Assembly: GCA_963805305.1 (NCBI GenBank)
Contig: CAWDTM010000002.1
Span: forward strand, 310,001-374,000
Direction: 5' to 3'
From: CAVXEH01 sp963805305
GTDB lineage: Bacteria > Chloroflexota > Limnocylindria > QHBO01
Length of the DNA: 64,000 bases
Numbering within the stretch: position 1 is the stretch's first letter; each line of letters begins with the position of its first letter. Positions 43,691-52,739 of this stretch are shown piece after piece. Made by a program: the position numbers and the translations under genes. The notes below the pieces were generated by a model. That model saw nothing but the letters and a program-made list of their open reading frames with translations. It had not been told where the DNA came from and ran no database searches.

Positions 43691-44854
43691 ATGCGCCGCG
43701 AACCGGACACCGATACGCTCGAAACCGAAGAGCGCGACTATTACGCGATCCTCGGTGCGGAACCGTCCGCGACGGCCGCGGAGTTGCGGGCTGCCTTCCG
43801 GGAGGCGGTGCTGCGGCATCACCCGGACCGCGCCACCAGCTCCGAGCTGGCGACTCGACGCACCGCGATCCTGAACCGTGCCTGGGCGGAGCTGCGCGAC
43901 CCGCTGCGACGCCTCCATTACGACCACGCCCTGGAGCGGGGCACGGCGGCGACCCTGCACTGGCCGCTGGACGCTGGGGTCCGCCCCATTCCCCGGCTGC
44001 GCCGCGTCCTGCCCGAGGTGGCGCCCCCCAGCCGCTGGCACCAGCCTCAATGGCGCAACGTGGCCGGCTTTCGCGTCCCGGTCGAGGTCTGGATCCAGGG
44101 CCCCACCGCGCAGGACGGGTGGATCATGGAGCACCACATCGTTGGCGAGGACTGGCGAGCCCACGACGAGCGGTACTGGCTCCGGTACGCGGCGCGACAC
44201 TACCGGGAGCGGAACCGGATCGACGACTGGATCGGCGCCCTTGAGCGACTCGTTGACCTGGACCCCTCGTTCGACACCGTCGTCAGCGCTGGCTTGAGGG
44301 ATGCCTACCTCTCGTCCGGCATGTATCTCCGTGGCGCGTCGTTCTTCGAGCACATCGGCCACCGCTGGCCCGCCGAGTCGGCCCAGCGCCGCTGGATCGA
44401 CCGTGAGCTGCGCGTCCTGCTCGGCGAGTTTCGCGACGCTCGCGTGCGGCGGGGTCGACCGGAGGAGCGGGCCGAGAACGCCGAGCTGCTGCTCAACTTC
44501 CTCGAGGTGCTGGGCGGCGAGCCGTCCGTCGCCGACGTCCGTGCGGCGGTCGCAGCCCACCGTCGCGCCGGCCACGACGGACGTGCCGCAGAGCTGGTCG
44601 AGCGGGCCGTGGAAGGGCCCGTCCATGACGCGGGTCGCTGGTACAGCATCGTCCAGCTCCTCACCGAGGCGGGTCAGCTCAATCGGGCTTCGGCGCTGCT
44701 GGCCTCCATCGCGCGCGGCGAGCATCCCGATGCCCTCAACCGGAAGCTCATCCACGGCGACCCCGTCCGCCGCCTTTCCGCGGCGCGGGCGCGTCTGACC
44801 CGCGCCCGACAGCGCGAAGCGCGCAGATCCGCCAGCCGTGCGACGGTCCCGTGA
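43691..44854 (+). CDS. J-domain protein with helical-repeat C-terminus
   Basis: A 387-residue protein. Residues ~16-78 form a J domain with His-His-Pro-Asp in the loop. The middle section (to ~155) has Trp-rich strands, and the C-terminal half is helical and TPR-like, ending in a strongly basic tail. It probably recruits an Hsp70 to a specific partner. The gene runs into a histidine kinase by a 4-nt overlap (GTGA), an uncommon pairing. Confidence 0.78.
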   Translation: MRREPDTDTLETEERDYYAILGAEPSATAAELRAAFREAVLRHHPDRATSSELATRRTAILNRAWAELRDPLRRLHYDHALERGTAATLHWPLDAGVRPIPRLRRVLPEVAPPSRWHQPQWRNVAGFRVPVEVWIQGPTAQDGWIMEHHIVGEDWRAHDERYWLRYAARHYRERNRIDDWIGALERLVDLDPSFDTVVSAGLRDAYLSSGMYLRGASFFEHIGHRWPAESAQRRWIDRELRVLLGEFRDARVRRGRPEERAENAELLLNFLEVLGGEPSVADVRAAVAAHRRAGHDGRAAELVERAVEGPVHDAGRWYSIVQLLTEAGQLNRASALLASIARGEHPDALNRKLIHGDPVRRLSAARARLTRARQREARRSASRATVP

Positions 44855-46323
44855 GGACCCTGAGGCCGACCTGGCGCGCTCTGGCCGGGGCGGGGGTGGG
44901 GGTCGCCGCCGCCGCCGCCGCCGTGCTCCTCGCCCGCGCCGCCGGAACGACGACCCCGTTCACGGTTGTCCTGGTGCTGATGGTTGCCATCGTGGGCCTG
45001 GGCCTGGGAGCGGCATCGGCCCTCTACGCGTATGCCGCGGCGGGGGTGATCACCATCGCAATGACCACGGTCCCCGCCTCGAGCGGACTGACGCTCGTCG
45101 ACATTGTCCGCTTTGGCGCGTTCGTCCTCGGATCGCCGCTCGTGGTGCTCCTGGCGCTGCGCGCCGACCGGCAGCAGCTTGCCACCCGCGAGGCACGCGA
45201 CGCGATTGCTGCCTCCGGGCGCCGGATCGACGCGGAGCGCGAGGAGGCCGTGGCGGCCCGGCTCGAGACCGATCTCGCCCTCCGCCAGGCGGAGCAGGCT
45301 CGCAGCCGTCTCGAGGAGGTCGCGGAGGCGATACCGGAGCCCCTCGTGGTGTACGACGCGAACGGCGTCGGCTCGTACGCCAATCGCGCCGCCCTGCGCC
45401 TCCTGGGCCGTTCGTTCTTCGACCGTGCGCCCGACGACTGGGCGCGCGCCGCCGAACCGCGCGACGAGCGTGGGGGCGTCCTGCCCCGGGCGGAGTGGCC
45501 GCAGGTCGCCGCCCAGGAGGCCCCGGTCCGGCGGCGCCTTCTCGTCCGACTCCCCATGTCCGGCCGGGATCTGCTGGTCAACGTGGAGGGCACCCCCGTC
45601 CACGGTGGCGGCTGCGTCCTCCTCCTCCGCGATGTGAGCCGCGAGGAGGACGAGCGGCGGCGGCTCAGCCGGTTCGCCAGCTTCGTGGCCCACGAGCTGC
45701 GGAACCCCCTGGCCGTGGCGCGCGCGCGGATCGAGCTCGCCCAGCGCGAACCCGACGTCCCTGAGCGCGCCGCCGCCCATGCCATGCGGGCGCTCGAATC
45801 GGTCGAGGCAGCGATCGCCATCCTCGAGCGTCTCGAGCTGTTCTCCCGGGCGGACGCGGGCATGGTGGAGGCGCAGGAGGCGTCGTTCGACGTGGCGGTC
45901 GCGCTGGCGGCCGCCATCGAGCGGCTACGCGCTCGTGGATCCGAGCGGAGAGTACGGGTGCGATCCGACGGACCGGTGCGGGCCCTCGGAGATCGGCATC
46001 TCACCGAGCAGGCGATCACGAACTTGCTCACCAACGCGGACCGCTACTCGACGCCTGGGGCGCCGATCGTGGTCGAGATCACGGACGGCGACGGGGTCGT
46101 GGTCCGCGTGCGCGACAGCGGCCCGGGCATCGCGGACAACGTGGCCGAACGGCTCTTCCGCGATCGCGTCGCGGTCGGCCGTGGCCTGGGGCTGGGCCTT
46201 TACCTCGTGCGCGCCATGATGGATGCGCAGGGCGGTTCGGTTCAGCTCGAGCAGCGCGCGCCACAGGCGGTGTTCACGCTTCGCCTCCGTCGCGATCCGA
46301 ACGAGGCAACTGATGTCGGCTGA
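44851..46323 (+). CDS. Sensor histidine kinase with PAS-like domain (orphan)
   Basis: A 490-residue membrane kinase. Four hydrophobic segments occupy residues ~10-105, followed by a coiled coil (~105-155), a PAS-like domain (~155-265), a HisKA domain with Phe-Val-Ala-His-Glu-Leu-Arg-Asn-Pro (phosphorylated His), and a HATPase domain with Asn-Leu-Leu-Thr-Asn-Ala (N box), Asp-Ser-Gly-Pro-Gly-Ile (G1) and Gly-Leu-Gly-Leu-Gly (G2). No response regulator lies next to it, so its partner is elsewhere. GTG start overlaps the J-domain gene; its 3' end overlaps the aminotransferase by 11 nt. Confidence 0.9.
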   Translation: MRTLRPTWRALAGAGVGVAAAAAAVLLARAAGTTTPFTVVLVLMVAIVGLGLGAASALYAYAAAGVITIAMTTVPASSGLTLVDIVRFGAFVLGSPLVVLLALRADRQQLATREARDAIAASGRRIDAEREEAVAARLETDLALRQAEQARSRLEEVAEAIPEPLVVYDANGVGSYANRAALRLLGRSFFDRAPDDWARAAEPRDERGGVLPRAEWPQVAAQEAPVRRRLLVRLPMSGRDLLVNVEGTPVHGGGCVLLLRDVSREEDERRRLSRFASFVAHELRNPLAVARARIELAQREPDVPERAAAHAMRALESVEAAIAILERLELFSRADAGMVEAQEASFDVAVALAAAIERLRARGSERRVRVRSDGPVRALGDRHLTEQAITNLLTNADRYSTPGAPIVVEITDGDGVVVRVRDSGPGIADNVAERLFRDRVAVGRGLGLGLYLVRAMMDAQGGSVQLEQRAPQAVFTLRLRRDPNEATDVG

Positions 46324-47464
46324 TCCGCGGCGCCTCCTGCGCCGGGCGAGGGACCCGGCTGCGTACCCTACCGAGCCGTCGGACGAGGAGGTGGCTGCAT
46401 CGGCAGGTCTGCCGGTCGCGGACGTCCTCCGCTTCGACCTGAACACGCTCGGTGGCGGCGCGCTGCCGGCAGTCGCCGCGGCCAGCGCAGCGTTCGACCC
46501 CGCCCGCGCGGTGGAGTACGGCGACCAGCAGTACCGTGCACTGCGGGCGCGCCTGGCGGCCGGGCTGGGGGTGGAGCCCGCGCGCGTCACCGTGGGCGCG
46601 GGCGCCGACGAGCTGATTCGCCTGGCGACCCGCCTGGTCGTCGGGGATGAGGATGCCGTCGTGATCCCGACACCCACATTCGGCATGTTCGCGGTGGAGG
46701 CCGGCCTGGCGGGCGCGATGACCGTCGAGGTGACGCGGCAGGAGCCGGGCAGCCGCCAGACGGTCGACGAGCTGCGCGCGGCCGTGCGCAGCTCGGGGGC
46801 TCGGCTGGTCTGGATCTGCAGCCCCAACAACCCCACCGGCGACGCCTATCCCCTCGACGAGATCGAGGCCGTCGCGGCGGGGACCGACGCCATGGTGATC
46901 GTCGACGAGGCGTACCTGGAGTTCGCCGCCGCGTCGCTCGGGGTCGAGCTCTCGTCGCTGTCCGCCGTGGGGCTCCAGGCGCGGGCCCCCAACCTGCTCG
47001 TGCTGCGATCGATGGCGAAGGCCTATGGCCTGGCCGGGGCGCGAATCGGGTACCTGGTCGTGCCCGAGTGGCTCGCCGAGCGCGTCAACGCCGAGCGGCT
47101 GCCGCTCCCGGTCGGTTCGCACACCGAGGCGCTGGCCATCGCCGCCCTGGGCGACGAGGCCGAGGCCCTGACCCGGCGGCTGCTCATCGTCCGGGAGCGT
47201 GCCCGCATCGGCGAGGCACTGGAAGAGCTTGGCTGGCGCGTGCTTCCATCGCTGACAAACTTCCTGCTCGCGCGCCCGCCCGCCGGGCTGGCGTCGGTGG
47301 TGTCGGGCGGGCTGCTCCGGCGGGGTCTCGTGGTCCGGGACTATCCCGGTGCATCGCCTCTCGCGGCCTGGCTGCGCATCACCGCGCGTGCGCCCGAGGA
47401 GAACGATCGACTCCTGTCGGCGGTTCGCACGCTGGCAGTGAACGAAGGGCTTGCCGGCGCCTGA
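46313..47464 (+). CDS. Class I/II PLP aminotransferase, HisC-like
   Basis: A 383-residue fold-type I aminotransferase. Ser-Pro-Asn-Asn-Pro-Thr-Gly is the PLP/substrate motif, Val-Asp-Glu-Ala-Tyr holds the PLP-contacting Asp, and the Schiff-base Lys is in Ser-Met-Ala-Lys-Ala-Tyr-Gly-Leu-Ala-Gly. The sequence is nearest histidinol-phosphate aminotransferases, but no other his genes are near. Start ATG 46313 gives an 11-nt overlap with the kinase; a longer frame upstream is unlikely. Confidence 0.88.
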   Translation: MSADPRRLLRRARDPAAYPTEPSDEEVAASAGLPVADVLRFDLNTLGGGALPAVAAASAAFDPARAVEYGDQQYRALRARLAAGLGVEPARVTVGAGADELIRLATRLVVGDEDAVVIPTPTFGMFAVEAGLAGAMTVEVTRQEPGSRQTVDELRAAVRSSGARLVWICSPNNPTGDAYPLDEIEAVAAGTDAMVIVDEAYLEFAAASLGVELSSLSAVGLQARAPNLLVLRSMAKAYGLAGARIGYLVVPEWLAERVNAERLPLPVGSHTEALAIAALGDEAEALTRRLLIVRERARIGEALEELGWRVLPSLTNFLLARPPAGLASVVSGGLLRRGLVVRDYPGASPLAAWLRITARAPEENDRLLSAVRTLAVNEGLAGA

Positions 47465-47469
47465 TCGCC

Positions 47470-48828
47470 TCAGTCCTCGGCGTCGCGGACCTCGAGCGGG
47501 CCGATGCCGGTGGCCTCGAGCTCACCTCGGATCCGGGCGGCATCTCCCACAACCAGGCAGAGCAGCGCGGCCGGGTCGATGATCTCGTCCGCCGCGCGTC
47601 GGACGTCTGCGACGCCGACCGCCTCGAGGTTGGCCCGGTACGTCTGCCAGTAGTCGTCGGGAAGGCCATAGATGGCGAGCGGCTCGATCGCGGCGGCGAT
47701 CCCCCCGGTCGTCTCGAAGCGCAGCGGGAAGACACCGATCAGGTAGTCCTTCACGGAGCGGAGCTCGTCCTCCGGCGCGTCCTCGATGCGGATCTGGTCG
47801 AGCTGCGCCAGCAGCTCCACCAACGCCGGCGCGGTGACCTCGGTCTGGACTGCGCTGCGCGCGCTCATGGGGCCGGCCGCTCGCCGAATGTCCAGGCCGG
47901 CGTGGGCGCCGTACGTGTAGCCCAGTTCCTCCCGGAGACGCATGTTGAGGCGGCTGCCGAAGACGCCGCCGAGCATGGCGGCCATGACGCTCGCGCTGAA
48001 GTACCGCGCGTCGAAGCGGCTGATCCCCGGGAGGCCAACGCGCAGCTCGCTCTGCACGGAGCCGGGACGGTCGACGAGGACCACCCGGCGGCCGCCGACA
48101 GGCCGGGGGGCCATCGCGCGATGGCCGGGCCCGGTGCCGGTCCAGGTGGCGAAGCGGCGCTCCGCCTCATCGATCACGGTCTCGAAGTCGATCCCGCCCG
48201 CAACGATCAGGTGGGCCCGACCCGGCAGGACGTGGGTGGCGTGATGATCGCGGACGTCGTCGAGCGTCAGGGAGCCAACCGACTCCGGCGTTCCCGCGCT
48301 TGGCCGTCGATACGGGGTATCCGGGCCGTACAGCGAGCGCAGGAACATCTCGTCGGCCAGGCGACCGGGCTCGGCGCGGGCCTGGAGGATGTCGGCCAGG
48401 CGCTCGGCCTTGAGGCGCTCGAACTCGCCGGGATCGAGCCGCGGCTCCCGGACCATCTCGGCCAGGAGGGCCAGCCCGTCTCCCAGGAAGCGCGGGAGGG
48501 CCTGGAAGGCGGCCCTCGCCGAGTCCCAGCTGGACTCGCTGCTGACCTCGATGCCCAGGCGCTCGGTCGCCTCGGCGAAGGCGGCGGCGTCCAGCCGTCG
48601 GGTGCCGGTGACGAGGAGGTGCGCGGTGAGCGCGGCGACTCCTGCCTGCTCCTCGCGCTCGGCCGCGGCTCCCGCGTCGAAGAGGAGATGCACGTTGACC
48701 AGCTCGCGGTCGGGAAGCGGGACGTGCCAGACGGTCAGGCCGTTTTCGAGCTGCTCGCGGCGGAAGGTCGGGAACAGGTACGGCCGCGGAGACTGCGCGG
48801 TTGGTCGAAGGGCATTGACCGTGCTCAT
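47470..48828 (-). CDS. M16-family peptidase subunit without the zinc motif
   Basis: A 452-residue M16 (pitrilysin/processing-peptidase) protein. The site where active members have His-x2-Glu-His reads Ala-Leu-Thr-Ala-His, so zinc cannot bind; this is the non-catalytic partner (alpha or PqqG-like). It retains the Gly-Gly-Val-Phe-Gly-Ser-Arg-Leu glycine-rich loop needed for substrate capture. The start codon shares one base with the stop of the active partner (TGATG). Confidence 0.9.
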   Translation of the reverse strand: MSTVNALRPTAQSPRPYLFPTFRREQLENGLTVWHVPLPDRELVNVHLLFDAGAAAEREEQAGVAALTAHLLVTGTRRLDAAAFAEATERLGIEVSSESSWDSARAAFQALPRFLGDGLALLAEMVREPRLDPGEFERLKAERLADILQARAEPGRLADEMFLRSLYGPDTPYRRPSAGTPESVGSLTLDDVRDHHATHVLPGRAHLIVAGGIDFETVIDEAERRFATWTGTGPGHRAMAPRPVGGRRVVLVDRPGSVQSELRVGLPGISRFDARYFSASVMAAMLGGVFGSRLNMRLREELGYTYGAHAGLDIRRAAGPMSARSAVQTEVTAPALVELLAQLDQIRIEDAPEDELRSVKDYLIGVFPLRFETTGGIAAAIEPLAIYGLPDDYWQTYRANLEAVGVADVRRAADEIIDPAALLCLVVGDAARIRGELEATGIGPLEVRDAED

Positions 48829-50150
48829 CACCGATTCTCCTCGTCGCCGGATGGCGCGGTGCCGGAAACGGCCTCGGGCGACTCGGCGGGAACGTAGGTC
48901 AGGACCAGCCGGTTGCGTGCGGCTGTGTAGGTCGCCAGGAACTCGCGGACGCGTCCCGCGTCGACGGACTCGTACTGCGCGATCTCCTCGTTGATCCAAT
49001 CGGGCTCGTCGAAGAGGCAGGTGTACATCGAGAGGCGATCCGCGCGTTCCGCGATGCGCTCCAGGGCGGCCGCCGATCCGGCGTGGTGAAGGTTTCGCAC
49101 GCGCTCCAGCTCCTCCGGAGTGGGGCCGTCGGTCGCAAGCACATCGATCTCGGCGAGCAGCGCCGCCTCGAGCGACTCGTGGCCAACACCCGGCCGAGCG
49201 GTGGCCCAGGCGGACAGGATCGCGGCACCGCCGACCATCGGGAAGACGAACACCGCCACGTCCTGCGCCAGCTGCTTTTCCCGCACGAGGGTCGCGTAGA
49301 GACGGCTGGCCCGCCCGCTGCCCAGCAGGTCGGCGGCCACCTCACCGGCGTCGTGGCCCGGCGTCCCGAAGGTTGGTATGCGATACGCGAGATAGACGCG
49401 AGGCAGGGGGACCTGGTCGTCGACCACCTCGCGTCGCTCGCCGTCCATGACCAGCGGATCCAGGGCCACGCGTGGCGGTGCCGGCAGGTCCGGATTGGTG
49501 GGGATGACGCCGAAATGGCGCTTGACCATGGCCATGGCGACATCGGGCTCGAAGTCACCCACGATGGAGAGGACGGCGTTGTTCGGGCAGTAGAACGTTG
49601 CAAAGAAGTCCCGAACGTCATCCAGGGAGGCCGCGCTGAGGTCCTCCATGGAGCCAATGGTCGGATGGTGGTATGGGTGCCACTCGGGAAAGAGCTGCGC
49701 CTGTACCTTCTCGTCCCAGTCGCCGTACGGCTGGTTGTCGACAGAGAAGCGGCGCTCGTTCTTCACGACGTCGCGCTGGTTGTCCAGCTTCTCCTGGGTC
49801 ATGGCCGGCAGGAGGCTTGCCATGCGATCCGCCTCCAGCCAGAGGGCCAGCTCCAGCTCGTGGCTGGGGAGCGTCTCGAAGTAGTTGGTGCGGTCGAGCC
49901 AGGTTGTCCCGTTCAGCGTCCCGCCCACACCCTGCACATAGGAGAAGTGCTCCGTCTTGGCGACGTGCTCCGAGCCCTGGAACATCATGTGCTCAAAGAG
50001 GTGGGCGAAGCCGGTCTTGCCGGGCGACTCGTGCTTGCTCCCCACGTCGTACCACAGGTTGACGGCGACGACAGGCGCTCGATCATCGGGGGAGAGGATC
50101 ACCCGCAGGCCATTCTCCAGCCGGTGGCGTTCGATGGGGACAGGGGGCAC
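48828..50150 (-). CDS. M16-family zinc metallopeptidase, catalytic subunit
   Basis: A 440-residue M16 peptidase. The inverted zinc motif is His50-x2-Glu53-His54 (His-Leu-Phe-Glu-His), with the distal Glu in Val-Val-Lys-Asn-Glu about 80 residues on. It probably forms a heterodimer with the next gene and degrades small peptides; it has no signal peptide. The GTG start has GAGGT about 5 nt upstream. Confidence 0.92.
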   Translation of the reverse strand: MPPVPIERHRLENGLRVILSPDDRAPVVAVNLWYDVGSKHESPGKTGFAHLFEHMMFQGSEHVAKTEHFSYVQGVGGTLNGTTWLDRTNYFETLPSHELELALWLEADRMASLLPAMTQEKLDNQRDVVKNERRFSVDNQPYGDWDEKVQAQLFPEWHPYHHPTIGSMEDLSAASLDDVRDFFATFYCPNNAVLSIVGDFEPDVAMAMVKRHFGVIPTNPDLPAPPRVALDPLVMDGERREVVDDQVPLPRVYLAYRIPTFGTPGHDAGEVAADLLGSGRASRLYATLVREKQLAQDVAVFVFPMVGGAAILSAWATARPGVGHESLEAALLAEIDVLATDGPTPEELERVRNLHHAGSAAALERIAERADRLSMYTCLFDEPDWINEEIAQYESVDAGRVREFLATYTAARNRLVLTYVPAESPEAVSGTAPSGDEENR

Positions 50151-50238
50151 GACAGACCTCGCTGCTGCTCACACGTGTGGCGCCGGAGCCGGCCCGGTCC
50201 GACGCCTCGGAGCCGCTGCCCGGTCGGTGGCGAGGGTA

Positions 50239-50721
50239 TCACGCCGTATGCGAGCGCGATGCCTCGCCGGCCGACGGGCGGCCGCCTCGACGCCGGCGAT
50301 CACGTCGCCGGGCCGCTCGCCGAAACGCGCGCTCGTCGCGCTGCTCAGCCTCCTCGGATTGCTCCTCCGCGGCGATGAACCGGTTCCGTGCTTCGGGGAT
50401 GGCCTGGATGAGCTCGTCGAGCTTGAACTGGGTTGCCTTCGCCTGCCGATTCTGGCTGGTCTGGATCACGAACACCATCAGGAAGGTGATGATCGTCGTG
50501 GCGGTGTTGATCACGAGCTGCCACGTGTCGCTGAACCGAAAGACGGGACCGGTGATGGCCCACGCGCCGATGACCCCGACGGCGGCGAGGAGGGCCCAGG
50601 GCGTGCCGAGCGCTCGGGTCAGACCGTCGGAACCCCGGCGGAACCGATCCGAGACGCTCGCGTGGCGGCGGCGGTGCCCGTTGCCGCCCTTCGGGTCCGT
50701 CGCATCGCGATTCGGCATCAT
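50239..50721 (-). CDS. Two-TM protein, low-affinity iron permease family
   Basis: A 160-residue protein with an Arg-rich N-terminus, two hydrophobic segments (~45-65 and ~70-92), and the family signature Thr-Trp-Gln-Leu-Val-Ile-Asn-Thr, then Ile-Gln-x-Ser-Gln-Asn-Arg-Gln. The C-terminus is helical and strongly charged. Despite the family name, iron transport is unproven for small bacterial members. AAGGGA precedes ATGATG at 50721. Confidence 0.8.
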   Translation of the reverse strand: MMPNRDATDPKGGNGHRRRHASVSDRFRRGSDGLTRALGTPWALLAAVGVIGAWAITGPVFRFSDTWQLVINTATTIITFLMVFVIQTSQNRQAKATQFKLDELIQAIPEARNRFIAAEEQSEEAEQRDERAFRRAARRRDRRRRGGRPSAGEASRSHTA

Positions 50722-50817
50722 GTTCCCTTCATCCGCTGCGATCGCCGGCCAGCGGCTGGCGATACATGGGTGCATGACAGCAACCCGCGTGCCGATGGGG
50801 CTCTGCCGGGCAGCAGG

Positions 50818-50841
50818 AACGCCGGCCCGGAGGCCGGCGTT
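50818..50841. terminator. Perfect 10-bp hairpin downstream of tRNA-Lys
   Basis: AACGCCGGCC and its exact complement flank a CGGA loop just beyond the tRNA-Lys 3' end. There is no T-run on either side, so it is a weak or factor-assisted terminator at best. Confidence 0.35.
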
Positions 50842-50854
50842 GCGGTGTGCGATC

Positions 50855-50930
50855 TGGTGAGCGACCAGGGACTCGAACCCTGAACCTAGAGATTAAGAGT
50901 CTCTTGCTCTGCCAATTGAGCTAGTCGCCC
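50855..50930 (-). tRNA. tRNA-Lys (anticodon CTT)
   Basis: Cloverleaf read on the minus strand: acceptor GGGCGAC/GTCGCTC with one G-T pair, D arm, anticodon stem AGAGA/TCTCT with loop CTCTTAA (anticodon CTT, decodes AAG), T arm CAGGG/CCCTG, discriminator A, and encoded CCA at 50857-50855. Confidence 0.95.
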
Positions 50931-50937
50931 CGCAGGG

Positions 50938-50966
50938 ATGGTGCCCGACCGATGGCCCGCGGTCAA
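50938..50966 (-). promoter_or_regulatory. Promoter of tRNA-Lys
   Basis: Minus strand: TTGACC (50966-50961), 17-nt spacer, CACCAT (50943-50938). The start would fall at the tRNA 5' end. Confidence 0.45.
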
Positions 50967-50981
50967 CTGCCGCCCGGAGGG

Positions 50982-51620
50982 TCAGGCGCCCGGGGCCGCC
51001 GGTCCGCCCAGGGGCTCGGGGGCGTTGCCGTAGTGGGCGTCCGAAAAGCCCCGGATCGCGTCGACGTTGGCGGAGTCGAGATAGAGGAGCCAGCGCCAGG
51101 CGACGACGGCGACGGGATGCCCGAAGTCCTGGCCGCTCCACGGGGACAGGATGAACTTGAAGCGGGAGGTGGTGACCTGGACAGAGACGAAGTCCTGGAG
51201 GCTGGCGAGGTCCGCCGCGGAGACCTGGCCGGGCTGGTACCAGATCACGACGCCGCCGTGCTCGAGGTTGTGGATCGACTGCGACTCGGCGAGGGGCGCG
51301 GCGTTGGTGTACACGCCCCAGTTGGCCGGGTCGGCCCAGTGGGAACCCGAGGTCGCGGGAACGGACGTATACGGTCCGCCGTAGGTACCGTCAGCGATGT
51401 GGGTCCGGCCGCCGTCGGGCTCGATGGTTCCGGCATACGCAGGAGTTCCGCCGGCGAAGACCACCGCCACGACGACCACCGCGAGCAGCAGGACCACCGC
51501 GCCACCGACTGCCGCGATGCGCCAGTCGAGCGTGCCGCCTCCCATGGAGACCTTGCGAGTCATGGCCTGCTCGGTGGCGCGCGGCCGTCGCTGGAGCTGG
51601 GCGGTGCGCCGTTTCGCCAT
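50982..51620 (-). CDS. DUF3105 membrane-anchored protein
   Basis: A 212-residue protein with a cytoplasmic basic N-terminus, one membrane segment (~35-57) and an extracytoplasmic DUF3105 domain. The domain signature His-Asn-Leu-Glu-His-Gly-Gly-Val lies near residue 116. Function unknown; the domain is common in Actinobacteria and Chloroflexota. TAGACT lies 9 nt before the ATG. Confidence 0.88.
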   Translation of the reverse strand: MAKRRTAQLQRRPRATEQAMTRKVSMGGGTLDWRIAAVGGAVVLLLAVVVVAVVFAGGTPAYAGTIEPDGGRTHIADGTYGGPYTSVPATSGSHWADPANWGVYTNAAPLAESQSIHNLEHGGVVIWYQPGQVSAADLASLQDFVSVQVTTSRFKFILSPWSGQDFGHPVAVVAWRWLLYLDSANVDAIRGFSDAHYGNAPEPLGGPAAPGA

Positions 51621-51629
51621 TGGCGGCGA

Positions 51630-51635
51630 AGTCTA
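51630..51635 (-). promoter_or_regulatory. -10 element of the DUF3105 gene
   Basis: TAGACT on the minus strand, 9 nt before ATG 51620. Confidence 0.45.
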
Positions 51636-51695
51636 GAGCACAACGGCCCGGCGCGCTCGGTCCGGCTGGTCCAGGGCTTGCACCGGCGCCGCTGG

Positions 51696-51701
51696 TAGAA
51701 T
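51696..51701 (+). promoter_or_regulatory. -10 element of the holin-like/DUF3618 operon
   Basis: TAGAAT, followed by a 28-nt leader holding the AGGGAGG ribosome site of the gene at 51730. No good -35 seen. Confidence 0.4.
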
Positions 51702-51729
51702 CGGCCCCCGGGCACGCCAGGGAGGTTGC

Positions 51730-52128
51730 ATGGCCACCGAACCAGAGCGCGAGAGCATGATCGGCCTCGCACGCAGCGTCGTGCGCGGGCTCGTTCAACT
51801 CGCTCGGCTGGAGGCGACCAGGGGACGCCAGGAAATCGGCCAGATGGTCTCGGAAAGCCTCTCCGGGGTCATTCGCATCGCCATCGCCGTTGGGCTCGTC
51901 ATTCTTGCCCTCGTCGCCCTCGTCGTATTCCTGATCCTTGGTCTGGCGGCGCTCACCGGCCTCCCGGGCTGGCTCAGCGCGCTGCTCGTGGCCGTGGTGC
52001 TCACCTTCTTCGCTGTGATCCTGGCCTGGCTCGGTATCCGCAGGATCCGGATCGGGCCGCCTGAGGAGACGATTGCTTCCGTCAAGGAGGACGTTGCATG
52101 GGCGAAACGCTTGCTGAGACGCGACTAG
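51730..52128 (+). CDS. Holin-superfamily-III-like membrane protein
   Basis: A 132-residue protein: amphipathic N-terminal helix (~10-40), two membrane segments (~48-72 and ~79-102), short basic tail. This is the PF07332-type 'phage holin family' protein that is widespread in non-phage chromosomes of Actinobacteria and Chloroflexota, often with DUF3618. An AGGGAGG site is 6 nt upstream. No phage genes are near. Probably an envelope-stress or membrane-organising protein. Confidence 0.82.
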   Translation: MATEPERESMIGLARSVVRGLVQLARLEATRGRQEIGQMVSESLSGVIRIAIAVGLVILALVALVVFLILGLAALTGLPGWLSALLVAVVLTFFAVILAWLGIRRIRIGPPEETIASVKEDVAWAKRLLRRD

Positions 52129-52739
52129 AGGTCGATGGCCAGCGCGCCGAGATCGAGCAGACGGTCGACCGCCTGCGCGTTCGCCTGCGCCGCGCGATCG
52201 ACATTCCGGCCAAGATGCGCGAGAACCCGCTCCTGTACGGTGGCCTGGCCGTGGGCGCCGTCTTCCTCTTTGCCGGTGGACCCAGGCGGCTGCTGGGTGC
52301 GGCGCGACGCCGCGTGATGCCGTCGCGAGCGGATCAGGCCTACGACGCGCTCCCCAGGGCGATGCAGCGCTGGGTCGACACCATGGCCGGTGCCGTCGGG
52401 CCGCGAGCAGACGAGGCGCGCCAGACGCTGGCGGAGGAGCTGCAGCGCTGGCGACACGAGCCGCTCAGCCGGAAGCAGGCGCGGACCCTCGCCCGGGAGG
52501 CGGCGGATGGACCGCCCGGTCCCAGCCGCGCAACGTGGCGCGCCGTGGAGACGGCAGCCACGCTCATCTCGGCCGCCCTCGCGCGGCGGGCCATCGAGCG
52601 GTTCCTCTCCGGCGACCGGCCCATCGAGGCTGCCGCGGAGCTCTCGCCGGCGCACGACGGCAGCGCGGCCACCTCCTCAACCCCCACGTACGCGGGCTGG
52701 TCGGCGCGGCAGGGCACGGGGAGCGCGTCGGAACGGTAG
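52098..52739 (+). CDS. DUF3618-like membrane-associated protein
   Basis: A 213-residue protein. Residues ~5-35 match the DUF3618 pattern (Glu/Asp-Ile-Glu-x-Thr-Val-Asp-Arg-Leu), followed by one hydrophobic segment (~46-60) and a long helical, charged C-terminus with another weak hydrophobic patch (~145-160). It overlaps the upstream gene by 31 nt, so the two are coupled, as they often are in related genomes. The stop TAG forms the first bases of a TAGACT hexamer. Confidence 0.78.
   Translation: MGETLAETRLEVDGQRAEIEQTVDRLRVRLRRAIDIPAKMRENPLLYGGLAVGAVFLFAGGPRRLLGAARRRVMPSRADQAYDALPRAMQRWVDTMAGAVGPRADEARQTLAEELQRWRHEPLSRKQARTLAREAADGPPGPSRATWRAVETAATLISAALARRAIERFLSGDRPIEAAAELSPAHDGSAATSSTPTYAGWSARQGTGSASER

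Noticed and set aside
50170..50179. CACACGTGTG palindrome upstream of the M16 pair as an operator
   Set aside because: Only 10 bp, not aligned with a promoter, and likely by chance.
50818..50841. A strong intrinsic terminator after tRNA-Lys
   Set aside because: The hairpin is perfect but has no T-run on either strand, so only a weak terminator call is kept.
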